Assembly (NCBI RefSeq): GCF_043555875.1
Contig: NZ_JBIGHW010000009.1
Coordinates: forward strand, 1-64,000
Length of the DNA stretch: 64,000 nucleotides
Origin: Pelomonas margarita
Lineage (GTDB): Bacteria > Pseudomonadota > Gammaproteobacteria > Burkholderiales > Burkholderiaceae_C
Reading direction: 5' to 3'
Of the stretch, positions 1-7,880 are shown piece by piece. Position 1 is the stretch's first letter, and every line of letters starts with the position of its first letter. Position numbers and translations under genes: made by a program. The notes under the pieces were generated by a model that saw only the letters and a program-made list of their open reading frames with translations, did no database searches and had not been told where the DNA came from.

Positions 1-129
1 CTCATCGTGGACGATTCAGCTACATTCAAACCAGTTCCTGCGCGCCTCCCCGGCGCCGCCACGGCAAGCTCAGTTTTGCCGTCCACGATCAGCCTGAAAT
101 GGGCGTCCACGATCGCTGAAATACGCACA
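1..129 (-). mobile_element. Probable insertion-sequence end (IS21-like) interrupting tniQ
   Basis: Read on the minus strand, the segment begins TGTGCG near position 129. It then carries two direct copies of TTTCAG-(spacer)-GATCGTGGACG, at 104-121 and 80-99. A third, inverted copy of the ATCGTGGACG core lies at 4-13. Several short repeats just inside a TG terminus are typical of IS21-family ends. The recognisable tniQ homology stops exactly where these repeats start. The rest of the element lies outside the window, so its transposase cannot be seen and the family is an inference. Confidence 0.45.
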
Positions 130-280
130 GCGGCCGATGCCGATCAAGATCCAGCCACCTCATGCCTTGCTCGAACGCAATGCCGTTGGCGCGCAGAGCG
201 CGTAGCGCAAAGCCGAGGCCGGACTCCGCAGGCACGAGATCCAGCCGCACCGGCAACTGGCGTGGGTCAAGCACTGCCAT
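89..280 (-). pseudogene. tniQ: TniQ/TnsD-family target-selection protein, N-terminal fragment
   Basis: The first ~50 residues (LPVRLDLVPAESGLGFAL, then RALRANG and DLDRHRPL) fit the N-terminus of the TniQ domain, which normally has a P..xES..s...R.a..nG pattern. TniQ/TnsD proteins choose the target site for Tn7-like transposons and are usually several hundred residues long. This frame ends after 63 codons, and its last ~12 codons (from CVFQRSW) come from the repeats of an apparent insertion-sequence end. The start ATG overlaps the end of tnsC by 14 bases, so it was the last gene of a coupled tnsABC-tniQ operon. It is very probably inactive. The remainder, if it survives, lies to the left of the window. 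Confidence 0.65.
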
Positions 281-1223
281 ACGGGTTGGGGACTTCGGTG
301 GTCGTGCCGTGCGACCGCTCGAAGGCCAGCCGCAGATGGGGGAGGCTCACTTCGCCGGCTTCAGCATCGACAGCGATCAGCACCGACTCGATGATCAAGC
401 GCATCGTCGCCCGACGACTGCCTCCGGTGGCCAGGTGAGTGGCGGCTCGGATCGCGTTCTCCGTGAGAAGCCGCAGGCTCGGGGTCCGAACATGTTGGGC
501 CAACCCGCGCAAGAAGGCCGACCAGGCGCCGTCGTTCTGGAAGTGCGACAGCGAGAGGGTGACAGAGACTCGGTCGGCCAACGCCCGATCGACATGGTCG
601 ATCCGGGGCAGTCGGTGGTCCGCCAGAAGAACCAGCCCGACGCCCGCGCGGTCCATGATCTCGCGCAGCATATTCACCGCGGAGGTGTCCCGGTCGTCCG
701 CGGCACGCCCCCGCCCACGCAGGCACAGGCACTGGGCCTCGTCGATGAACAGAAGCCGGGTGCCTCTGTGCTGCAGGGCCTCGCAGGCGATGTCACGCAT
801 GGGCGTGATGCGGTCGTTGCGGACGTTCGTGAAGGGGTGACGCACCGCGTTGAGCACCTGCGACACGATCACCCCGGCGGATGCCCCTGGCCGCAGGCGC
901 ACGTACAGCGCGCCGAATCCGTCGACCACGTCAGGCGCTGGCGGCAGGGACTGCATGAAGTAGCGGGCGACGCTGGTCTTGGACGAACCAGGTGGCCCCG
1001 TCAGCAAGGCGCCCTGCGGAATCGAGACGTCGCGCGAGAGCTGGTATATGCGATCAAACGCCGCCAGGGCAGTCTTGATCTGTGGGAACAAGATGTACAT
1101 GTCGGCGACCTCGCGAGCCACCCTGATGGCCTGGACCGAGTACATCGACATGCGCCGCGCCTGCGTCTCCCCGTCATCGTCATCGCCGGGCTCAAATCCA
1201 TCGTCGATCACATCGCGCGCCAT
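267..1223 (-). CDS. tnsC: TnsC/TniB-like AAA+ transposition ATPase
   Basis: A 318-residue AAA+ ATPase that would link target selection (TniQ) to the transposase (TnsB) in a Tn7-like element. The Walker A region reads GPPGSSKT (about residues 76-83); the canonical glycine before the lysine is serine here. Walker B is LLFIDEAQ (about 157-164). The C-terminal half (TGGSRRATMRLI) fits the helical lid of TniB proteins. The open frame extends further upstream, but the ATG at 1223 overlaps the tnsB stop by 16 bases and gives a family-like N-terminus (MARDVIDDG, then an acidic run), so it is the better start. It is followed by the truncated tniQ. Confidence 0.85.
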   Translation of the reverse strand: MARDVIDDGFEPGDDDDGETQARRMSMYSVQAIRVAREVADMYILFPQIKTALAAFDRIYQLSRDVSIPQGALLTGPPGSSKTSVARYFMQSLPPAPDVVDGFGALYVRLRPGASAGVIVSQVLNAVRHPFTNVRNDRITPMRDIACEALQHRGTRLLFIDEAQCLCLRGRGRAADDRDTSAVNMLREIMDRAGVGLVLLADHRLPRIDHVDRALADRVSVTLSLSHFQNDGAWSAFLRGLAQHVRTPSLRLLTENAIRAATHLATGGSRRATMRLIIESVLIAVDAEAGEVSLPHLRLAFERSHGTTTEVPNPYGSA

Positions 1224-3175
1224 GAGCCGACTCCTTTCAGGACGACCGCCTCGAAGTCTTCTTCGCACAACGGCGGTGGCGGCTCGGGGAGGGGCGTCGA
1301 TCCTCCGCCCGGGGTGGCCTTGACGTCGTAACTGCCCAGTACGCGCGCCGAGGTGTAGCCCGTCATGACGGCTGCAAGCTTGCGGTCGGCGCGAGTCTTC
1401 CAGGCCGTGGCGTCCGTCCAATGTTCATGAAGCCGCAGCCTGGCCTGCTCCAGGTACTCGACAGCGTTGCAGTTCTTCAGCTCCTGACGCGCGAACCTCC
1501 TGATCGTGCGATGCTGGATCGAACTCAGCCCGTCGGCGTACGCGTGCCAGCGGCAACTGCTGGCCACCCACTGCTTGCTCTTTGGGTCTTGCACCCAGAT
1601 TCGACTCATGTCGTCGGGGTCCCATTTGATGAGCGCCTTGAACCGCTCGCCGTGGCACTTGCGCATGTCTAGAAGCTCTGGCCCCCCGTATGGAAGTCCG
1701 GCAAGCTCGACACCGCCAGGTCCCACGGTCCTCGTCGCTGACAACGCATATGTCAGACGCAGGGCTTCAAGGTCCGGCGGGTAATGAACGGGCGGCCGGC
1801 GCTGGATACCTTCCATGAACAGGTCGTGTGGTCGAGCCAACTTGCGCTGGTTGATCTGGAAGGGATGTACGTCCACAACGAACTGCACGATGCCCTTGAC
1901 GAAGTCGGAGAACATCACGGCGGCGCCATCGACCGGATCGATTTCGACGACGTTCGCCATCCGCTTGTGAATGCGCCCCTTGGCAAGCGTCAACGTGTCG
2001 AGCGTTGAAAAGAAGCGTTCGACGTGCGGCTTCAACCAGGGCGTACGAACCCGGCAGTAGGTGAAGTCCATGCCCAACTCCCAGCCCATCAGCTGGAAGA
2101 CCGGGCTGTGAAACTCCAGGCCGTTGTCGAGCACGAGCCGGTCCGGAATGCCTTCGGCCAGCCAGCGGTTGGATAACGACAGCCCTTTCGTCATGTCGTC
2201 CTTCGCCTGCACCGCGCAACGCAAGGCGCCTGCAACGCTGGTGAGGCCGGACCCATAGAAGCTCACATAGAAGCCGAGAACGTAGTTGGAGAAGGCGTCA
2301 ACGAGCGCCGTCAGCGTGGGTCGTCCCAGCGGCAGGCCGGTGCGATCGCAGACTACGACCCAGTTCAACGGGGTGTGGTCGACTTCGACGCGCTGCAGCG
2401 GATATTCCGCGGCGCCACCGTCCATGCTCGTCCTGCATACCATGCGTGCGCGCGCCGCTCCATGGCGAGCCTCGATGACCCGGTAGCGATCGACGTCGGC
2501 GACCCGCCGGCTCAGCGTGGCCAAGCTCATGCGGGCATCGTCCTGGCTGAGCTGGCCGGCACGGACCTTCTTCGCGGCTTCGGCATGGATGGCAGCCAGC
2601 GTATGGACGAGCGAGTTGCGTGCTCGGGTCAGATAGACCTGTCGGAGGGCTTTGGCAACGATCTGCTCCATGATGGGAGAAATGCGGCGACCGGCCTTCC
2701 TGGTCGCTCGTTTGTCGACCACCGCGCCGGCATATCCCTGAGCTGCATGCAGCTGCCGCGCCCAACGCATCACGGCAGAGGTCGACGGTTTCCTGCTATC
2801 GCCGAGGCGTGCAGCGACGGTGTCGATCACCTGCGCGATCTGCGGACGCTGCCCCAAAGAGATGTGCGCTTGGTCGATGCCCTTCAAGTACGCCAGGCGA
2901 CGCTCCAGCTCCTGTCGGGCAGCCGGCTTCAAGGCCGCGAGCGTTTGGATGCTCGGTGCTGCGGCCCGGGCCTCGCTCGGCGCCGCCGCGCCCTGATTGA
3001 GCAGGTTCAAACGGCCGCTCCAGACCTGCTTGAGCAGTTCTGCCTTGTCGAACAGGACCTGCCGCCGTGTCACGCAGTCCTCAAGGGCCAGCTTGCCGTC
3101 CGGCAGCTCGCGCGTCAGTTCCAGCGTTCGTTCGCCACGGCGAAACATCAAGCCAGCTTGCAAGCAGAAAGTCAT
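1208..3175 (-). CDS. tnsB: TnsB/TniA-like DDE transposase
   Basis: A 655-residue Mu/Tn7-type integrase-fold transposase that would join the transposon 3' ends to target DNA. The catalytic triad is visible: VEVDH (D266), LVLDNG (D350) and KPHVERFF (E386), with 35 residues between the second D and the E. N-terminal helix-turn-helix segments (about 80-240) would bind the end repeats. The C-terminal part has FQINQRKLARPHDLF and a basic tail that probably contacts TnsC. The start has a GGAGAAA ribosome-binding site just upstream and overlaps tnsA by about 95 bases. The frame is intact, so the transposase looks functional by sequence. Confidence 0.9.
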   Translation of the reverse strand: MTFCLQAGLMFRRGERTLELTRELPDGKLALEDCVTRRQVLFDKAELLKQVWSGRLNLLNQGAAAPSEARAAAPSIQTLAALKPAARQELERRLAYLKGIDQAHISLGQRPQIAQVIDTVAARLGDSRKPSTSAVMRWARQLHAAQGYAGAVVDKRATRKAGRRISPIMEQIVAKALRQVYLTRARNSLVHTLAAIHAEAAKKVRAGQLSQDDARMSLATLSRRVADVDRYRVIEARHGAARARMVCRTSMDGGAAEYPLQRVEVDHTPLNWVVVCDRTGLPLGRPTLTALVDAFSNYVLGFYVSFYGSGLTSVAGALRCAVQAKDDMTKGLSLSNRWLAEGIPDRLVLDNGLEFHSPVFQLMGWELGMDFTYCRVRTPWLKPHVERFFSTLDTLTLAKGRIHKRMANVVEIDPVDGAAVMFSDFVKGIVQFVVDVHPFQINQRKLARPHDLFMEGIQRRPPVHYPPDLEALRLTYALSATRTVGPGGVELAGLPYGGPELLDMRKCHGERFKALIKWDPDDMSRIWVQDPKSKQWVASSCRWHAYADGLSSIQHRTIRRFARQELKNCNAVEYLEQARLRLHEHWTDATAWKTRADRKLAAVMTGYTSARVLGSYDVKATPGGGSTPLPEPPPPLCEEDFEAVVLKGVGSWRAM

Positions 3176-3899
3176 CTTGTTTCTCCAGGAATTCGGGCAG
3201 GGTGATGAGGTCGGCCTCGCCGATGTGACGCTTGAAGGTCAGGCGGCGGCGGGCAAGCAGGTGGTAGATCAGCTCCAGCGGCACGCGCGCGCGAACGGCA
3301 AGGCGCACGGCGGAATACCCGGGAGGGTGGGCGCGGGCCTCGGACAGCACGCGCACAACGTCCGTCTCATCGGGAGCTGCCTTGCCGTAGCGATGCAGCA
3401 GCTCGGCGTGTCGGTGCCGGCCGCCAACGCGCAGCGACACGTTGGAGACGGCGTAGAAGCGTTCACCACGCTGGTGGAGGTACTGGGCCGCCTCGTTGAA
3501 CAGCGCTCGGTAATCATCGAAACGCTTCTCCAGCTTGACCTCCCAGTACGACACGGCGCCGCTGTGGCACTCGACGCGGTAATCCGGCGTGTACGTCTGG
3601 CTGCCCAGCGGCAGCGTGCAAGGTTGGGCTGCGATGTTCTTCACCGCAGGGCAGAGCGCAGCCAGGCGCACGAAGTCAGCCTCGGTCGTTGCCTCGGCCT
3701 GAACAGGCGCCACCAGCGCCGGGATGTTGAGCAAGTGCACCGTTCGTGGCGTCGTGGGCTTGATGAGCCGACGTGCAGGCGCGGGGGACACGTCATCTGG
3801 CCGTAGTGCGGCGCTGATGACGTCTGTGGGTACTGGTGGTGATGCGCTGGTGCGCGTCGCAGGCACGGTCGGGCCTGCTGAAGGGCTGGGCTTCCGCAT
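3081..3899 (-). CDS. tnsA: TnsA-like transposon endonuclease
   Basis: A 272-residue protein with a TnsA-like nuclease core. In Tn7, TnsA cuts the 5' ends of the transposon so that movement is cut-and-paste rather than replicative. Candidate catalytic residues are E73 (TTEADFVRLA), D106 (YTPDYRV) and E120/K122 (SYWEVK), the restriction-like E...D...ExK arrangement of the family. The first ~60 residues are Pro/Ala/Thr-rich and probably flexible. A winged-helix-like C-terminal region (about 180-240) would contact TnsC or TnsB. AAAGGA lies about 10 bases before the ATG. It is the first gene of tnsA-tnsB-tnsC-tniQ. The presence of TnsA separates this module from the Tn5053/Tn402 type, which lacks it. 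Confidence 0.82.
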   Translation of the reverse strand: MRKPSPSAGPTVPATRTSASPPVPTDVISAALRPDDVSPAPARRLIKPTTPRTVHLLNIPALVAPVQAEATTEADFVRLAALCPAVKNIAAQPCTLPLGSQTYTPDYRVECHSGAVSYWEVKLEKRFDDYRALFNEAAQYLHQRGERFYAVSNVSLRVGGRHRHAELLHRYGKAAPDETDVVRVLSEARAHPPGYSAVRLAVRARVPLELIYHLLARRRLTFKRHIGEADLITLPEFLEKQDDFLLASWLDVSPWRTNAGTDARAAGRQAGP

Positions 3900-4025
3900 G
3901 GGCGGTCCTTTCAGGATGAAGGGATGAGTTCGCCCAGCTACCCCAAGGCTTGACGCCTCACGGTATGCAGCCCATACTGGCCACTCAAGTTGCTAGCTTG
4001 TCTTCTGGCCTTCGAGCCGGACGCG

Positions 4026-4052
4026 AAACCCGAGGTTGCCGCCTCGGGTTTT
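4026..4052. terminator. Hairpin with short T-run, possible bidirectional terminator
   Basis: Ten-base perfect arms AAACCCGAGG (4026-4035) and CCTCGGGTTT (4042-4051) enclose a six-base loop. T follows at 4052, and the mirror A-run is part of the stem. It lies 32 bases past the stop of the minus-strand helix-turn-helix gene and about 130 bases upstream of tnsA, so it could insulate tnsA from upstream transcription. Confidence 0.5.
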
Positions 4053-4083
4053 GTCGTTTCTGGGCGGGGAATGTGTCAGGTCT

Positions 4084-4383
4084 TCAGGTGTTTGGCTCCT
4101 CTCGCTGCGTTTGGGCTGTCGAATGAGTGGCGGCGAGTCGAGCTTGGGCAAGCCAGACAGCCACATCTCGGGTAAGTGCAAAGAATCCGCGCCGCTTCGG
4201 CAGCGTGAACAAGGGAACGGACACGCGGCCCCGCCTGCGCGCTTGGCGCAGCGACGCGGCGCTCGCAAGGCCTAGCGCCGCGATCAGCTTCTGACCGCCG
4301 AGCAGCGGGCCATGCAGCGATTCCAGCTCGCCTCGCAGTTCATCAGCAAAGGCAGCTTGCTCGGCAACTCGTTCCTGTGACAT
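4084..4383 (-). CDS. Small helix-turn-helix (excisionase/PrtN-like) protein
   Basis: A 99-residue protein whose middle (about 28-78: GQKLIAALGLASAASLRQA, RGRVSVPLFTLP, RGFFALTRDVAVWL) has the pattern of a winged helix-turn-helix of the AlpA/excisionase or PrtN-like type often carried on integrative elements. Its likely role is DNA binding as a regulator or a recombination accessory factor. It is divergent from the unknown gene starting at 4482; the ~100-base shared region holds a strong palindrome at 4447-4470, a plausible operator for this protein. A hairpin follows its stop. The family is inferred from pattern only. Confidence 0.55.
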   Translation of the reverse strand: MSQERVAEQAAFADELRGELESLHGPLLGGQKLIAALGLASAASLRQARRRGRVSVPLFTLPKRRGFFALTRDVAVWLAQARLAATHSTAQTQREEPNT

Positions 4384-4446
4384 GTGGCCTCGGGCATCCG
4401 GTATGGATGCGCGAAGTGTTCTACGTGATCACGCTTCTGACCAGCC

Positions 4447-4470
4447 GTACAGATATTCGAATTTCTGTAC
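4447..4470. promoter_or_regulatory. 24-bp near-perfect palindrome, candidate operator
   Basis: The arms GTACAGA (4447-4453) and TCTGTAC (4464-4470) are perfect inverted copies. The centre ATTCGAAT (4455-4462) is itself palindromic, so 22 of 24 positions are symmetric. It sits between two divergent genes (minus strand from 4383, plus strand from 4482), 11 bases before the plus-strand ATG. The position suits repression or autoregulation. Confidence 0.55.
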
Positions 4471-4481
4471 TCTCCGTCGCA

Positions 4482-5363
4482 ATGACTGACCAAGCCAGCA
4501 CGCGCGGACGTGGACGACCACCGCGCCACATCATCGACGTGCTGTTCACCCACCTGTGGCTCGGCGCAATCAAGGCGCGGACGGGGCTCAGCACGCCTGA
4601 CGCCGTAGAGGAGCACCTCGAGCCTCGGCTCGTTCAGCGCAGCAAGGACGGAACGAAGCGAACCAGGAAATGGGCGCTGTACGAAGCCGGCCAACGCGTG
4701 CCCCAGGGCCCAACGATCTCTGTGGCAGAAGCCCGATATCCAGGTACGGCGAGGTTCATCAACTCGCCGATGCGGGAGCTGCTTCGCGGGGACATGGTCT
4801 CGGCTCGGTGGGTGCGAGAGCAACTACTGTCGTTGCCAGCGCCAGTGGTAGACCTGCTCTGGGAGCCGCAGCCGGCGCACAGCGGACCGCCGCGCCTTAT
4901 GCGCCCGTTTGATCAGGAGCGCGCTGACGCGCTGGTACGCCTAGGCGGCTTTGCTGCGTTGGAGGCGGCAGTCCTTCTGATGAAGTGGGCGGAGTTGATC
5001 TCGTCGCCCGCACTTCGGAAGCTCGCGCGCGAGACCTCCATACGCATCCAGCCCAGCCTCCGCGATTCGCTGGAACTATGGCCGGCAATAGATCCAGTGC
5101 TGGTGGCAGTCGATATCAGTTTTCCGAACTGGGTGTTTCTGAGACCAGATCTGCGATGCGAAGTGCTTCAGTTCACTTACGTCCGACAGGATGATGACCC
5201 CTTCGGTCCATGCGAAGTCGATGCTCCCGAAACCTTGGCGCGCGCGCTCTTTGAGCGGAATCGAGAAGCGCTTGAATCTCGCATCCAGAACCCAGCTTGC
5301 CCGCCCGTCTTAGTGAGCGAGTTGCTTGACCTCCTCGGCCACGCCGAACGTCGGCTCAACTGA
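4482..5363 (+). CDS. Unknown accessory protein, possibly DNA-related
   Basis: I do not recognise this 293-residue protein. It begins MTDQASTRGRGRPPRHIIDVLF, with a short basic RGRGRPP stretch like an AT-hook, followed by a mostly helical domain rich in Leu, Arg and Trp. No catalytic motif, membrane segment or signal peptide is visible. The ATG at 4482 is preferred over upstream in-frame starts because those would place the palindrome at 4447-4470 inside the coding region and give an unlikely N-terminus; no clear ribosome-binding site precedes it. It lies between a transposition module and a nuclease gene transcribed toward it, so a role in defence or element control is possible but unproven. 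Confidence 0.6.
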   Translation: MTDQASTRGRGRPPRHIIDVLFTHLWLGAIKARTGLSTPDAVEEHLEPRLVQRSKDGTKRTRKWALYEAGQRVPQGPTISVAEARYPGTARFINSPMRELLRGDMVSARWVREQLLSLPAPVVDLLWEPQPAHSGPPRLMRPFDQERADALVRLGGFAALEAAVLLMKWAELISSPALRKLARETSIRIQPSLRDSLELWPAIDPVLVAVDISFPNWVFLRPDLRCEVLQFTYVRQDDDPFGPCEVDAPETLARALFERNREALESRIQNPACPPVLVSELLDLLGHAERRLN

Positions 5364-5384
5364 GCAGCCCCGGTAGGCAACGAT

Positions 5385-7640
5385 CTATCTCCCTTTTGCC
5401 AGGTAGGCGTTTCGCAGAAGGTGCATCGTCCGATCCACATCACCGGCCGATTCAAAGACCTGTCTGTTGATCCAGGCCGCGAGCGGCTCGCCCGCGAGCT
5501 TGGCTCGGAGCGCGCTGAAGACCATCTCTTTCCACCTCGCATCGAGCTCCCCCGTGCCAGTGGCCCGGAGGCACAGCAGTACGCGCTCTGGCGTTGCCGG
5601 CGCGCCCGCGATGGGATTCCAAACCATTGAAAAGCTCGCCTGTTCGGTCGCCTTGCGAGTCGCCGCGACGGCGAGTTCTGCCTGCCGTCGCTGCTGCTCG
5701 GCTTGGTTGAAGGCGTTTTCCTCGGCGAGCCTGGCATCTCGCTCTTCCAAGAATCTCTTCTTGAGCACCTCTGCATATCCCACCGTGCCCACCGGTTGGT
5801 TCAGAACCGGAGCTATCTCAGGGAACATTTCTGCCAAGAAGGCATCGTCACCGGTGTCACGAGCGAACGTCGCGCTGCCGGCAAGGAGGCTGGCCTTCAC
5901 CCTGTTCCGATGGGCGGCATATGCCTCGTACTGAAGCGGAAAGGGCGAGACATTGAGGAACTCAATGATGGCGTGCAGAAGCCCCAGCCAAGAGTCTTGC
6001 GTCCGCGTCCAGGGCAGCTCGGATCCATCGCCGAGCGTGCTCTTGAAATCGAGTTGTTCGACCGACCCGTACGACACAGCCAGGATGCGCGAGATGCGCC
6101 AGGCCAAACCGCCGCGCTCCGTCAGCGACCGCGGCACCTGATCAGCAAGCCACAGATGCTGGATGCGCTTCTCGAACTCGCCGTTCTCCCAATGCATGCC
6201 ATTGGAGGTGATCTCCAACTCGTTAGACCACCGTCGCTCTAGGACAGCGCGCAGCTCGCGCAGCGCCTCGCGCTGGGTGAGCTGGCCGGCCCAACTGGTT
6301 CGGCGGACGGCCTCACGCTGCAGCCGCTCTTTCTCGCTGGCCTCACGCTCTCTCTGCACCACGAGCCGCTTCGCGGTTTCTTCGATGGTCAGTTCGTGCC
6401 GAACCTTGTATCCGTTGACCTTGGCCTCGGCGTCCGCGATGAGCCGATCAAGGACTGGATGGCACAGCCACTCCTTAGAAGACACATCGGTTGCGACCAG
6501 CGACCCCAGCTCTGACCGAGTGACCTGGCCAGACCTCGCGAACTTGTAGACGTCAATCTGCAAGCACGCGAGGCCCGCCGCACGGATGCGAGCCAGCTTG
6601 GTCGCCGACACCGTGCTGGTCTTGGCCACCTCGATCAACAGGCGAAACCGCCCCAGCCCGCCCTGCCTGTCCACAGCCCAGCACACGATGTCGGGCCGAA
6701 ATCCTTCGTGGTGCACCTCCCATTCGACGTCGCTCAACTCGAGGGTCAGTTCAGGCAGCGTCACTTCTGCCGTGTAGGGCTTCCCGTCGGAAGTCATGAC
6801 GCTCGCCAGATGCCGGAACACGGGCGTCCTCAGCCGGCCAAGCGTCGCGAGCGAATCCTTCACCACCCAGTGCAGTAGCGACTCAGACGCTTGCTTGGCT
6901 GTCGCGCCCTCTGGCAGGTGGATGTCGTCCGGCGAGATATCGAGTCGCTCAAGCGCCTCCTGCCGTGCATCGTGCGCTGCGAGAGCATCCAGCCCGCTCT
7001 TGTCCGCGTGGGCGATCAACCGAAGGAACCGCGGCGTGATGCGGGCGTGCTCCAGGATCTGCGCCTCGGACATCATCGCCACCTCAGGATCCGTCACATG
7101 GATCTGGATCACAGCGTTGGCACTGCCGAACTCGCCGAGGTGCTGTTCGCCGCGAAGCGTGAAGATGAAAGTGCGGCCGCTCTTCAGCGTAAGTTCGACC
7201 TCGATGTCGCTGATAGCCCGTCGGCCAACGACCTCTTCCCGGATGACCTCGCCAACTCGGGCCTTCTCGTAGAGCTTGCCGCTGTGCCCGATGACCGCCC
7301 CGGAACCGGTAGGCGCTGGAATCTCGATGATCCCCTTCTCCGCGAAGAGCCGCAGCGCCGTGAGCTCGGCAACACGGTGCTTGCAACCTGGGCCTTGCTG
7401 CGCCTGGTGATGCCGGAAGAATGGCACGCGCGTCGAGGTCTCCTGCAGGCCGGGCGCCACCGCCTGCAGCGGCGCATCGCACGCGGGGCAGATGCACGCG
7501 CAGGCAAGGCCCTTGTCGGCGCGCACGAGTTGGCCGATGTACACAGGCTCCCGAGAACCCTGCCGGACGGCCCAAGCCATCCCGGACGTCCAGCGCTGAG
7601 CCTCAGGACCTTGTTGCCGCTGCTCCACGGTGTCTGACAC
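5385..7640 (-). CDS. CoiA-like PD-(D/E)XK nuclease candidate, 751 residues
   Basis: The N-terminus has a CoiA-like zinc-binding pattern: CPAC (51-54), then FFRHH (74-78) and GCKH (85-88). CoiA-like proteins join such a finger to a restriction-fold nuclease. A nuclease signature follows at about 315-365: FRPDIV (D317), LLIEVAKT (E337, K340) and a downstream K in TKLARIRAAG leading to LQIDV. An earlier stretch (SDIEVEL...GRTFIFTLRG, about 144-164) resembles a degenerate copy. Residues ~410-445 and ~655-690 are charged and Ala/Gln-rich, likely coiled coil. The start is GTG with a GAAGGGAGGG ribosome-binding site. It is convergent with the unknown gene ending at 5363 and divergent from the methyltransferase. 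The defence role is inferred from context. Confidence 0.6.
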   Translation of the reverse strand: MSDTVEQRQQGPEAQRWTSGMAWAVRQGSREPVYIGQLVRADKGLACACICPACDAPLQAVAPGLQETSTRVPFFRHHQAQQGPGCKHRVAELTALRLFAEKGIIEIPAPTGSGAVIGHSGKLYEKARVGEVIREEVVGRRAISDIEVELTLKSGRTFIFTLRGEQHLGEFGSANAVIQIHVTDPEVAMMSEAQILEHARITPRFLRLIAHADKSGLDALAAHDARQEALERLDISPDDIHLPEGATAKQASESLLHWVVKDSLATLGRLRTPVFRHLASVMTSDGKPYTAEVTLPELTLELSDVEWEVHHEGFRPDIVCWAVDRQGGLGRFRLLIEVAKTSTVSATKLARIRAAGLACLQIDVYKFARSGQVTRSELGSLVATDVSSKEWLCHPVLDRLIADAEAKVNGYKVRHELTIEETAKRLVVQREREASEKERLQREAVRRTSWAGQLTQREALRELRAVLERRWSNELEITSNGMHWENGEFEKRIQHLWLADQVPRSLTERGGLAWRISRILAVSYGSVEQLDFKSTLGDGSELPWTRTQDSWLGLLHAIIEFLNVSPFPLQYEAYAAHRNRVKASLLAGSATFARDTGDDAFLAEMFPEIAPVLNQPVGTVGYAEVLKKRFLEERDARLAEENAFNQAEQQRRQAELAVAATRKATEQASFSMVWNPIAGAPATPERVLLCLRATGTGELDARWKEMVFSALRAKLAGEPLAAWINRQVFESAGDVDRTMHLLRNAYLAKGR

Positions 7641-7880
7641 AGTATTGCCCTCCCTTCATGGTTCGCAACCCGGCCTGTATCGACCTTCTGTGCGACAGCG
7701 TCATCGCTGCTGGGCTCGCCCCACCAGCCAAGCGCCAAGCGTATAGATCGGCTAGCTCATGCGATGAGCCAGACGTTGAAGATACTTCCTCGTACGGAGC
7801 TTTTCGGAACACTGCGTCCCTGTGCGGCGATCAATAGCCGTGCGGCGAACGTAGCTGGACTGACCAGCCCCGCCTCTAGA

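Noticed and set aside
162..1331. 389-codon plus-strand frame opposite tnsC
   Set aside because: tnsC has Walker motifs and operon overlaps; the plus-strand translation has no recognisable feature.
3900..4083. Expected Tn7-like end repeats upstream of tnsA
   Set aside because: No set of ~20-bp repeats or clear TGT terminus was found by eye; only a hairpin and a short GTATG/CATAC dyad (3963-3977) are visible.
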